Positions 42,635 to 53,424 of a stretch of DNA of 64,000 nt are shown here, in pieces (position 1 is the first letter of the stretch; the number at the start of each line of letters is the position of its first letter). Position numbers and translations under genes: made by a program. The stretch is taken from NCBI GenBank assembly GCA_021018995.1, contig CM037590.1, positions 108,315,097-108,379,096 of the forward strand. The letters run 5' to 3'. Source of the stretch: Chloranthus sessilifolius. Its lineage: Eukaryota; Streptophyta; Magnoliopsida; Chloranthales; Chloranthaceae. Under the pieces are notes generated by a model. The model was not told the DNA's origin and did not search any database. It worked only from the letters and a program-made list of their open reading frames with translations.

Positions 42635-45178
42635 TGTTGGCGATTTTCTCAGTTGCTGCGCTTGGTTTATTGGTTGGTGGTAAAAGTCATTTAAAAATCA
42701 AAGAAAGAGTAAAACAGGGGATGGAATCAGCACAACTAAGAAATCCTAGACCTGCAAGATACAGGGTCCATTGTAGCAAGTTTTGATAAGTAAGAGTTTG
42801 TCCCACAGGGAAAGGTGATCTACAGCTCCAAAGGAGCCATCTCTAGTAGTCCCTCCAGATCTGACTACAGATCTGGCAGTCCTAAAAGGAGGGGAGTTTA
42901 AGGTCACTTATTCTAAGTATTCTAAGGTACTCTAATGTCTAAACTACAGAAAGGGTTGAGAGGATGGATGGAGTGTGGAAAATAAATATAAAGGGTGAGA
43001 AGTATGTTATTGAGCCCATATCAGAGGAGTTTTGTAACTCAGATTCAGATCTGATGTTATAAAAATCTTGTCCAATGGCTACATTATCACCACTGAGGAG
43101 AAAGGATTCAACCCATCACTTCTGCCATGATTCAATCCCTTAAGGTTATAACCTGTCCACTCAAATGGTCACAGACTATCCCATAGGGGAACCACAATCC
43201 AGGGATGGGCCAAAACATAACAAGTTAATCATTGCAGGCACTATTTCATCCAGGCTACCAGCTCAAGAATCCATAGGGAACCTCAACCTCTAAAGTTCTA
43301 TGTGTGGGGCTAAGGCTGTATAGGACCATGATAGCCCAGACACATAGAACTAGCAAGTGATTGAGTACAACCTTCGATCTAGCTGTCCATTTCTTGAGTG
43401 AGGCTATAATGGTCCAGTCACAAGCCTATAATCTCTATAACCAGATTAGATCCAACATCTGATGGCGGATCTATACAAATATAGGGGAGTCTGCCTCTGT
43501 ACAATCCCCCACCAGGCTTCTACAAGCTCAGGTGTAAAGAAGAAGGATCCATCTTGGATCGATGAATTAGAATCACCCTAAGGCTATAACCTGTCCACTT
43601 GAATGGTCACAGACTATCCCAGAGGCTATCCTCATCACGGAGCCCAAGACAAAATAAGAATATCGCTGCCACCACCATGGTCACAAGGCTACCAGCTCAA
43701 GCTCCCATGGGGATTTCAGATCTAGTGGGTCCTGTGGTGGGGCTAAGGCTGTATAGGACCATGATAGCCCAGACACACAGGTCACTTGGATCTGAATGGC
43801 CCTTAGAATCAATCTCCCATTGCTTTGAATCACAGCCAAAGCAATAACGGATCACAAGGCAGCAGCCTTGCACAGAGCATCTCACATTCAAACACAAATC
43901 CCACAAAGTACAGATCCTATTACAGAACTTCAATTAATCTAGTTCAAAATGCATACAAAGACATAGCCAGCAAGTGCTGGACTATGGAGACAAGGAAAAA
44001 GAAAAAGAAAACTACTTACAACTACAAAAAGAAAAACAAAACGATCTCAGATTAGGTCTCCAAGAAATGAGATGTGTTCCCAGCTATTCCAGGATGTAGA
44101 AAAGAAAAGATGGTCTAAGCTTCCTCCTTCCTTATACCTAAGCTAAGTATGGGTATTTATAGCAGTGGTGTGGCGGCGCATTAGTGTTAGGAAAACCTAA
44201 TTTTAACGATGCCACATGGTCAAATAGTGATCCTTTGATGCCTTGGGGCATGTGCATAGAGATTTGAGCATGGGAGTGCGTGCCCTAATCGCTAGAAATT
44301 CCCAGAAAGTCCTCTGCTGAAGAGATGGAAGTTTGAGGTTCAGAGCTTCGCTAGGTAGCCATTGTTTCCCAGACTTGTCGCGTGGTAGCTTTTGCTCTTT
44401 GCTAGGATGATTTTTAAATTAAAACTTCAGCCATCGCGAAGTTGGCTTGGTTTGCTCTTCAGGCAATCGCGAGGTTGGAGTTTAAGCAGTCGCAAGGTTG
44501 GAGTTCAAGCAGTCGCTGGGTTGATCTTCGTGAGGACAGATTTGAATAGTGCGAGAACTTCGCAAGCACTTCTCTTCACTGAACTTCGCGAGTTACCTCG
44601 CGAGGCTTTAATGAGTTCTGAACTACGTGAGGTTCTATGTCTTAACTGATCTTACCGAGGGTGGCTTTGCCTTCGCAAAGATGCTCTCTTCTTGAATGGC
44701 GCGAGAACTACGCGAGGAGTTCTCTTCTGATAATTGCATCCCGCAGCGACTGCGCGACAGCTGCGCGAGGAGTCTTCTGAAGCTCTCTCTTCTCAACTGT
44801 TCTGAGTGAACTTCGCGAGGTTGAGAGAGGTTTGCTTTGAACTGTGTGAGACTGCTCGATGTGTTCTACTCTTGAGCTTCGTGAGAGCTGTGCGAGTTTA
44901 TGCTTTTGAAGCTCTTCAGTCAATCATCTACACGAGAAGTGTTGTAGAGTCTTGGGAAGCTCAGCTGGACTGCGCGAGGCTATTTCAGGTCTGAATTCAG
45001 AGTCCATCCTTCTGAGGGACTTCTGGTGCCAAAACAAGCTCCATAGCAGGATTCCTGGCCTTATTTCACTGCTAGTTATTACCTACATAAAACACTTTAC
45101 AAGGACTTATTAGGTGGCTATGGGTCTAATCAAAGGTTAAGTTAAGGGGTGAAAAGTGGTACTTTTCAGGTCTTAACA
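42635..45178 (-). repeat. 3' LTR of element B (2544 bp)
   Basis: Minus strand TGTTAAGACCTG to AATCGCCAACA. U3 array of about 25 CGCGAG motifs at 44370-44960 and TATA CTATAAATACCC at 44162-44151. Confidence 0.9.
44151..44960 (-). promoter_or_regulatory. U3 promoter of element B: CGCGAG array plus TATA
   Basis: Dense motifs such as CTTCGCGAG, CTGCGCGACAG and AGTCGCGAGGTTGG, then CTATAAATA on the minus strand. Same motif as in element A. Confidence 0.65.
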
Positions 45179-45193
45179 CACCCCCAAACCTAA
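45179..45193 (-). other. Polypurine tract of element B
   Basis: Minus strand TTAGGTTTGGGGGTG next to the LTR. Confidence 0.85.
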
Positions 45194-47080
45194 TCTTTGC
45201 TAGTCCCTTAGCAAAGCTATATTAAATCTACTACAAAAATTAAATGCCACTTTCGTAGGGAGCATGGATACATTTAGCACATGTACCAAGCCTTTTAAAC
45301 TCCTAGGTGATCCCTAGTGGAGGAGTGAAGTCTCCTGAGGGTTTTCAGTGAAGACACCCACAAACTTCTTCAATGAAACAGTTAACAAAAGTGCAATATC
45401 ATCCAGTGAGCAGTCAAGGGGCAGACTTAGTTTACTCTTGAATCAGTAATCATAAAAGAAATTTAATCCATTGGTTGCACAGTAATTTAAACAGCATAAA
45501 CTTCTCATGAATGCACAGCATTTCCAATCAGTTTACAACCACAGAAAACTGCACAAGTGTGTGCCAGCACTGAGCCCATCCTTAGGTCAAAAATTAGGTT
45601 ATAGGTCATACATAATGCGTTCAAGTTCGGTCCCCAAAAACTTTGCAGGGCATACTCTCATAAAGGTTTTGTTGAGGGGTTCATTTTCTCACAGGCACAA
45701 GAGCAGTTACATCCCCCAAATGGGTCTGTAAGCATGAGCATAGGCAGAGTTCTTAAGTGCTGACATCATTGGCAGTTCCTCACCATAGATTGGATAACTC
45801 TTTATCTCCACATGACAACTCACTCAACTTTAGATCACAAGGGCTTTTAACTGGGCTGTAATGTGGCTTATGGAGTAGGGTTAAAAAGAATGGAAGGTTG
45901 AAAAGGGGTTCCAAATTGAGAAATCAGTAGGTGACAGAGGTGATTCATGACTTCACCTTCTTGAATTCAGCTCCCATCATCTTCTTTGAGATTTTCAGAT
46001 TTGAAGTGATCAGTTTCTCTTCTTGATTTTGATTCTTCAATGAAAATTCCTCTTGATTCCTCCCTTACTCCTCTTCATTATTATTTTTGTTTTCTTTTGA
46101 TGGAATTTTCTTCTTTTTATTTTTGTTTTTGCTTTTCAGAAATGCCACCATGTTCTCAGTTACCATACTGCCAGAATTTTTTTTGAGATGCTTTTTCTCC
46201 ATTCACTTAATGTTGACCATAGCTCATTTCCAACCTTTTCTCCTTTACCTTCTGAATTCTCAGAGTGAGGGTAAGCTGAAGCAGGTTCATAGGTTCAGGT
46301 TCAAGTACTCAGGTGTATTTTGAAGAAATTTAGGATTTGAAGCTCAAAGGAGGGTATGGACAAGGGCAGTTGCTTTAGGGTTGGTCCTTTTAGGCTCAAA
46401 CTATCCAAGAGAAGGCCTTGATCCTTTCCTAAGTCTCATGAGTACTGTCAGTTGTTTCAACTTGGAGTTACCTAACTTCTAGTGAGCACAGGTACTCTTG
46501 ATCCTTAGAACTAGAAGAGATTGCCTTGGTTACTCCTCAAAAGATGGAAAAAATTTTATAGGCCCAATTCTCACTGGTTATGGTCTTCATTTGAACTTTT
46601 AAGTATGTCCTCACCTTTTTCTCTCTCTAATGATTCACTAAGTGCTGATACAAGTAAGTTTACTTGGTGATATTATCATGGAAATGTGGAATATTAAAAG
46701 TTTATAATGTCAAAAGTTTGCAGAAATTTTAAATTTCTTATTTTCATGATTCTTGAGTGAACATAGATCCATTTCCATATTACTCAGATGAGTCTGCTGC
46801 ACTTAGGTTAACTATTCCATTGGTAGGGTCTGCCTGCCACACCCCCAAACCTATGAGGAGCAGTGTCCTCACTGGTTCAAAGGTGTCTGTGCAGCAGATT
46901 TATTGAAGCATGAAAGAAAAGGAAAGAACAGGGAATAGAACACACAACAGACTAAGCAAGATAGTATTGATAGGGGAATAAAGTCTATTAAAAATGAGAA
47001 ATGTACAAACTACAAGAAAACAAAAACAAAAGAGTGCAGAAACAAAGAAAATCCTAAGTATAATCTAGTCAGAATCTTGC
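45194..47080 (-). other. 3' non-coding block of element B
   Basis: No gene. It follows the order of A's block (AAATGCCACTTTCGTAGGGA, GATCCCTAGTGGAGGAGTGA, GAGCAGTGTCCTCACTGGTT) but lacks the ORF4 segment of A. Confidence 0.75.
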
Positions 47081-50000
47081 TCAAAACTTGTCCCAACCCA
47101 TCTTCTGGGCATGTTCTTGAAGGTAAGCCTCCTACTCTTTCTTCTTTCGTTCTCTCTCTGCCTTTCTTTGGTCGATAGTTTTGGGTATAGATGGTGCCTT
47201 GACCCTCATTTTTCTCCTCTTTGGTTCAAGAGGGATCTCAGAAGATTTATCAGTGGTTGGCTCCGGGGGTTTGGTGGGAGATTTTCCTTTGGGGCCCTTA
47301 CCTTTGGAGCTCGTCCCTTTGGAGGCTTGCCCTTACTGAGTCGGAGGGGGAATAAGAGGGGATTGTGCTTGTGCTGGCTCAGGAGGGACAACAGGGGATT
47401 TAACTTTTGCTTTCACCTGAGGCAGGGGAGGACTTTTCCCTTTTGCAAGCTTAGGGGGAGCCACAGAAGATTTGTCTTGTTCTTTTACAGCAGGAATGGT
47501 AGGGCTCTTCCCTTTCACTGGCTGGCTTATTGGTGGTTCCTCCTCAGACTGGGTAGATTTGTCTTTTCCAATTTTCAAAGAGGCAGTTGGGGGAGTAGTC
47601 CTCTTGGCAGCAACCTTCCTTCATTGAGGATAAGATTGTTCAGCAGGGATGGATGAGGGAGCAGCAACAGTAGTTTGGGCACTGGGATCCCTAGGTGGTG
47701 CGGAATCAGAGTCTGAGTCAGAAGGAAAAAGCTCAGTGGGATCCAATCCAAGGGTAGCAGCAGCCTGTCTGCGTTCCTCTTTAGAAAGAAGGTGACCATG
47801 GGGATCATCCTGAGCAGAAGCTCTGGTGACCTTTGGAGGTGGGGATGGAGGGGCTGGCCTTTTTCCTTTTTGGGCTGCAGTGGCTCTTTTGGAAGTGGGA
47901 TGTTTCTTGGAAGGAGTCCGTTTTCTTTTAGGCGGGGAGGAGCAGGGGAGGCACTTGAGGCAGAGGCGATGGAGTAAGGTCTTTAGCGAGCGAGGAACTG
48001 GAGTAGGCAGGAGGAGGGTACACGAGTTGGGGGGGGAGGAGCGGGTGGTGTAGGTGTAGGGGCAGGGGGAGTGGAAGAAGATGGGCCTGGTTGTGTAGAA
48101 GAGGATGGGGCCTCAGGGGGTGCGGTGGCAAGAGGGGTGGCTTGTATTGGTTGGGATAGTAGGAAGGCAACCCTCTATTCCAAAATCTCAATTTTATTGT
48201 TAGCCCACAGGAGATTGGTATCTGCAAGCTCCTTACTGAGTCGGTTGATCTCTTGAGCATTGTTCAGTTTCCTTTATAATAACCTGTTGTGCTTTTTTGC
48301 CCTTTCTGCATTGGCTTTTTCAATCTCAGTAGTCATTATGTAATAAGTTATGACCTTGTTACATTGAGTGTCTCCAAAATTGCCTCCCACCCCTTGAAAT
48401 ATCTCTCATCATTGTGAGCAAGCTTCAAGTCACTCAATTTCCGTTGGGCCATGCCATTGAGAACATCCCTCTTGATATAGGCATTGTCCCTCATGGCATG
48501 AAGGAGGGTGAAGTAGGGAGGGGTATAACAGGAGTGTCTGGGTAAGATGGGTAGAAATAGAGTAGAAGAAGTAGAAGGTGATTGATCCTGGAGGGGAAAA
48601 GATGAAGTCAAGAGGAGGGGTGGAAGTGGCTGGGGTAGTCTGTGTTGAATGGTCAGTGAATTGAGGAGGGGGTGAGAGAAGAGGTGGAATGGAAGGTATG
48701 GGTGGAAAGTGAAATGAAGGAAGGTCAGTGGATGTGGATGGTTCTGGGTAAGGGAAGAATGAAATGAAGGGTCGAAATGGAAGGGGTGGGGTTACAAATA
48801 GGTGGAGTTGAATGGGAAAGGTGGATGGAAAGGGAATGGGGTCTGTTTGGGTGGAAGTGTTGGTAAATTGTGGTGGAGGTAATATTAGTGGGGGAAGGAT
48901 AGGTAGAGTGGGGAAGGAGTGGTGGGGTATGATGTCTTGGAGGGTGAAGGGTGTAGTTAACTCAAATGGGGTGAGGTTTGGTTGCACTGTGGAGTCAAAG
49001 GTGGAAGGGGGCTGGATGAGTGGGGTGGTAAGAGGTTGTGTAGAGATGGGTGGGTTTGTCAATGTTTGAAGGGTGGATTGTATGTTGGTGATGTCAATTT
49101 GCATTTGGGCTTGGGTCTGTGTGGTGTTGGAGAGTTGGGTTTGAATGTCATGTATGAGGGAAAGGATATGGGTAAGGGTATCTGAGGTTGGTTGGGGTGG
49201 AGTATGAGGATAGGAGGAAACAGGTTGGAAAGGGGAAGTGGGGGCATGATGGAAAGTTGTAGAGGGAGAAGATGAAAGGACAGGTGAGTGATGTGGGGAA
49301 GGGAGTGGGGAATCTGGGAGGGGGGTATCATGGGATGGCAAGGTGTCAAGCAGGATAGTCATGAAGGCCTGATACCCTGAAGTGGTGGCTAGGTTAAAGT
49401 CAAGATCATGGAGTGAAGATGTAGTTGGGAGGGGTTGGGCTAAGGGTTGTTCAATATGTGGTGTGTCTGTGGGAGTGATAGGGGTGGGTGGGGTAGGTAA
49501 AGGTATGGTAGCTGTTGTGTGAGAGGTTTTCTTTTTAAGGTATGTGATCAAGGGAGGGCTGTCTGGTTTAGGTCGATGATGTCGGAGATCGAGGTAAGGT
49601 GGGTGAAGGGGGAGTGTTGTCATGGGGTTCAACACTTTCCACCTAGGAACGAATCACAGTGGGGGGTGGAATGGAAAAGTGAGATAAGAGAGGGAAGGGG
49701 AGAGATGGAATAGGCAAAGAAACTAATGGAGAGACAAGTGTGGTGGATGGAGGATTGCGAGAAGCGAGTGTGCTCGCCACCTTCTTTGGAGTAGGGGCTT
49801 TAGCCTTCTTTTTGGGGGCAAGGGTGGCCTTTGCCACAGCAGCTCCCTCTCCTTGCTCCGAAACAACCTGAGCTTCAGCCTTCTTCTTCTTCTTCTGGGG
49901 ATCCATCAGACTTCTGCTGATCCCCCATTATCTTTTGGCAAAAGTGGTGGGAGTGAGGTAAGCAGATTACTCCCCCACTAGTATCTTGTACCCTCCCCTC

Positions 50001-50782
50001 AGAAGTAATTTGGTGATGAGTCGTCCATAGGGGAGAGTGTGGATCTTCTTTTGCAGCCCGAGCTTCACCATCATATCTTTCATGGCCTCAAAAACCAACC
50101 ATGCAGCATTAAATCCGTGGCCCATAGAGAAGGAATAGAGAGCATCAGCAATTGGTGTCCTCCTCTCTTGCTGATGTCTGAAGCAATAGATATTCTTCCT
50201 CAGCACTTGATCGATGAATAGCATTTTGGGATCTAAATCTCTTCTTCTGATGGAGCCCCGTGTGGCCTTCAAACCTCTAGTAATGGTCTGTGCAATTGTG
50301 TCAATGGGGGCACTCATAGGGGAACCATAACCACAGTTGGGATCAAAAATGGCAGGGATGCCCATGACTTGACAATCACTGGGTTAGACATCTCAAAATT
50401 GTCAACTAACACAAGGAGGCTGGCTGCCCATGTGTGTCGAGGTCGACCCTAAGGTGCTGGTAAATGAGTTGCACTAACCTAGGATAGGCTAGTGCAGGAA
50501 TCATTTGCATCAAGGGAACAACCCAGCCTTGCGCAAGAACTCAATGGCAGGTGCTGACAATGGCTCAGATTCAAAGAAAGATATATCAAAAATGGCCTTA
50601 GGCTCAAAGGGAATGGAAATGAGGAGGTCAGAGGGAGTAGAGTAATCAGGTGTTTTTGCAGCCACCTCAGGAACCACCTCCTTCCCTTTTTGTTGTGCCA
50701 TAGAGGACTTGGCTTTCTTAGGGGCAGGCTCCACGGTGGCCTGGTCCCTGGCTCTCTTCACAGGTGCACTTTTAGGAGCCAT
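47081..50782 (-). pseudogene. ORF3 of element B
   Basis: The start MAPKSAPVKRARDQATVEPA is at 50782, followed by PKKAKSSMAQQKGKE. The same folded domain as in A is visible (PLSAPAIEFLRKAGL, MGIPAIFDPNCGYGSP, HQQERRTPIADALYSF, GHGFNAAWLVFEAMKD). Then a Lys-rich linker (KKKKKAEAQVV) and a Pro/Thr/Ser-rich stretch that stays open for 401 codons (49635-48430). This contains HILSLIHDIQTQLSNTTQTQ, a helical segment aligned with A. The tail repeats (K)GKSP..P and ends HAQKMGWDKF at 47081. Several frameshifts (near 50520, 50370, 49960, 48430). Function unknown; the amino-acid match with A shows it was once under selection. Confidence 0.65.
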
Positions 50783-51059
50783 CAAGATTCTCCTTGGTGA
50801 GTGTGCAGTTGAAAATTTTGAAAGAAAACAATCAAGAGCTGAGTCTTACCCTAAAAGTTAGGGTTCTGTTCAATTTGATGCACAGAAGATCGCAAGAGCT
50901 CCTAGCAGAATCATTGATGGAAGCTTTAGAGCAAAAATCCAAATTTCAAAGTGAGCAATGAGCTGTAGGCAGGATCTTTGGAGGAGAGAGATTGAGAGGA
51001 GAGGAGCTAGGGTTTCTTTGGCGGGAGGAAAAGAAAGCGATAAAGAAAAGCGGTCAGGG

Positions 51060-51260
51060 GTGAGATTTTAAATATCGCGAGGCTCGGCACGCTTTGAAAA
51101 TATTCGCTCGCTGGATAGGCATGAATGGGTCGCGAGATTAGATGTTCATTTAAAGCATGTGACACCCAACTATAATCGAAACTTCATGATAGCAAAGCAA
51201 AGTAATTCTTTATGAACTACGCGAGAGGAAACCAAACCAAATTTTTAGAACCCCGCGATG
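51060..51260 (-). promoter_or_regulatory. Internal CGCGA motif cluster upstream of ORF3 in B
   Basis: About 7 CGCGA-type motifs (TATCGCGAGG, GTCGCGAGATT, ACTACGCGAGAGG). An AT-rich TATA-like GATATTTAAAATCT lies at 51076-51063, about 285 bases before the ORF3 ATG. Shorter than the corresponding array in A but at the same place. Confidence 0.5.
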
Positions 51261-51581
51261 GCTTAATAGAGTTAGAATTCACACACCCACTAGTCAGCCT
51301 TTTAACCTTTATTTTGTGGGTGGATTCTCACATCACGCCTTCGAGGACACCCATAAGCATTATAAAACATTCAAAAATTCCCATACACTCAAAGCATTAA
51401 ATTCTCACATCATAAAAAGCATTCATACAATACCATCATCATTCAATCACTTGAAATTAACAGACAAGGGGAGCAGGAATAAAAGTAGGCATAAAGCACT
51501 AAACTCAGATTCCAACAAGATCACTACAAATTCCTCTAAACTGTAAAGTACATATCATACAAAGGTGCACAGTTCTTATCA
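51261..51581 (-). other. Spacer of element B between gag and the ORF3 promoter
   Basis: AT-rich, no gene. It corresponds to the region downstream of pol in A. Confidence 0.5.
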
Positions 51582-53059
51582 TCAATTCAATGAAAGATCC
51601 CCTTCAGGGTTTGAGGATTCTTCACCAATCATAAATTGGCCCTTGGGGTTAACCACTAGTTGACTGGACAACCTTCCCTCTTCTCTTTTGGCTAAGGTAT
51701 TCGCTAGTTGACCAATCTGCTCTTCCATCTTCTTGATGCTCTGACCATGAGAATTCACAATCTGAGCCAAGGAACCCAGGTTTTGCAGTGAGGTCAAGAC
51801 CTGGTCCTCGAAAGAAGTATTTCTGGGTTGAGATGGGGGTACGACCAATTGATTTTGTTGCTGATGGGGCTGCTGATGGTCTTTGGGAAGGTAGACCTAG
51901 GGGCACTCCCTTGATTGAACTGGGCTTGTGGCCTTTGTGGTAAGGCCAACATCTTGTCTTACCTCCACCTCAGATTTGGGTGGTCTCTCCATTGGTAACC
52001 AGCATTTTGGTGCTGGTATCCAAATGGCTGTCTATTGTAGCCCCCAAATTGTTGCTGGCCATAAGATTGAGCAACAGCAGTATGTTCCAAAACCAATTCA
52101 GGAAATTGCCCTATAGATGGACATTCCTCCACTGTGTGCTGTGGGGACTGGCATATCAGACATGCCTCTGCCACATGAGCAGCCCTTCTAGGTTGCATCA
52201 TAGTCAGTAATTTGTCAAACTTCATAGAGAGGTTTTCCATCTGCAGCTGCAGGTCATTGTTCCCACCTTTGACTCAGATTCCTGACTAGTTCTTACCAGG
52301 GATGGCTTTTGAAAAGCATTCTCACTAATCACCTCAAACAATTCCCATGCCTCCTCAGCAGTCTTGTGCATATAGGATCCACCACAAGAGGCTTCGACCA
52401 TATCTCTATTTTTCTCATCAATTCCATTGTAGAAGCTTTGTACAAGTTGCCACTCTGGGATCTTGTGGTAGGGGCATTGTTTGAGCATTTCTTTAAACCT
52501 ATCCCAGGACTGGTTAAAATCCTCAGTTGGGGATTGAGCAAAAGTGAGAATCTCTTTCCTCAATTGGCTAGTTTTGGTCTCAGGGAAGAACTTGGTCAGG
52601 AACTTGGTCTGCAGGTCTTTCCATGAAGCAATGCTATTGTTGGGAAGAGTGGTCAACCAGGTACTGGCCCTATCCTTCAGAGAGAAGGAAAAGAGTCTGA
52701 GCCTAGTAGCCTTAGGTCCCAAACCAGTGATATTCAAAGTGGTGCACAAGGCCAAGAACTGGTCAATATGCTTGTAAGGGTCCTCCTTGCTAAGCCCATG
52801 GAAAGAGGGCAGCATCTGGATGATTGAAGTTTTTATTTCATAGTTCCCCTGAACATCGAAATTGAATGCTAAAAGGGAGTTATAGTCATCCAAGACATTC
52901 AACTCCTTGAGGTTCTGAGTTGTTCTTCACCCATAATTCATCCACAGATTCACTTGGGGGCTCTCCTGTGGTGTGCCTGTCTCTTCTAAGTCTCCTTCCC
53001 CTTTCTAACTCAGGGTTAACAGGCTCTAAAGTAGGGCTGAGAGATCTCCTCCCTAGCAT
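51582..53059 (-). pseudogene. gag: gag of element B fused to the last codons of pol
   Basis: ATG at 53059 (MLGRRSLSPTLEPVNPELER). A one-base frameshift near 52905 leads into the Gag core, open from 52902 (YEIKTSIIQMLPSFHGLSKE, ASTWLTTLPNNSIASW). The zinc-knuckle motif CLICQSPQHTVEEC is near 52170. The tail (HGQSIKKMEEQIGQLANTLA, PKGQFMIGEESSNPEG) continues straight into GDLSLN and a stop, which corresponds to the pol end of A (GDHSSN and stop). About 4.1 kb of protease and pol are therefore deleted here. Confidence 0.85.
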
Positions 53060-53400
53060 ACAAGCACACCAACAGCCAGGAAAGCTTCTTGCAGGCACAT
53101 TGCAAAAGAATAACTTTACAATTTAACAAATTTATCTAACTAATTTACAGCTATTCAAAGAATAAATCTAAAACTATCCTAGATACTGCTAGAAAATTTT
53201 TAAGAAAGATAGACAGAGTTTTAAAAGTCAGAGAGTTTGCAAACAGAGGTAGCTAAGCTCCAATTGCAGTCCAACTGTCCTTCACTGCTGCTGTCTAGTT
53301 CTGCAAGAAAGGTTCAAAATTATGTCAGCAGTATCAATTATTCACATTTGCAAAGAATACTAAGAATACAAAAACTAAGGGTCTACTAATAGATCATCTC

Positions 53401-53418
53401 TCCCCGGCAATGGCACCA
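53401..53418 (-). other. Primer-binding site of element B, Asp-tRNA type
   Basis: Minus strand TGGTGCCATTGCCGGGGA, six bases after the LTR. Two positions differ from the usual Athila form, and not the same pair as in A. Confidence 0.78.
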
Positions 53419-53424
53419 AAAACT

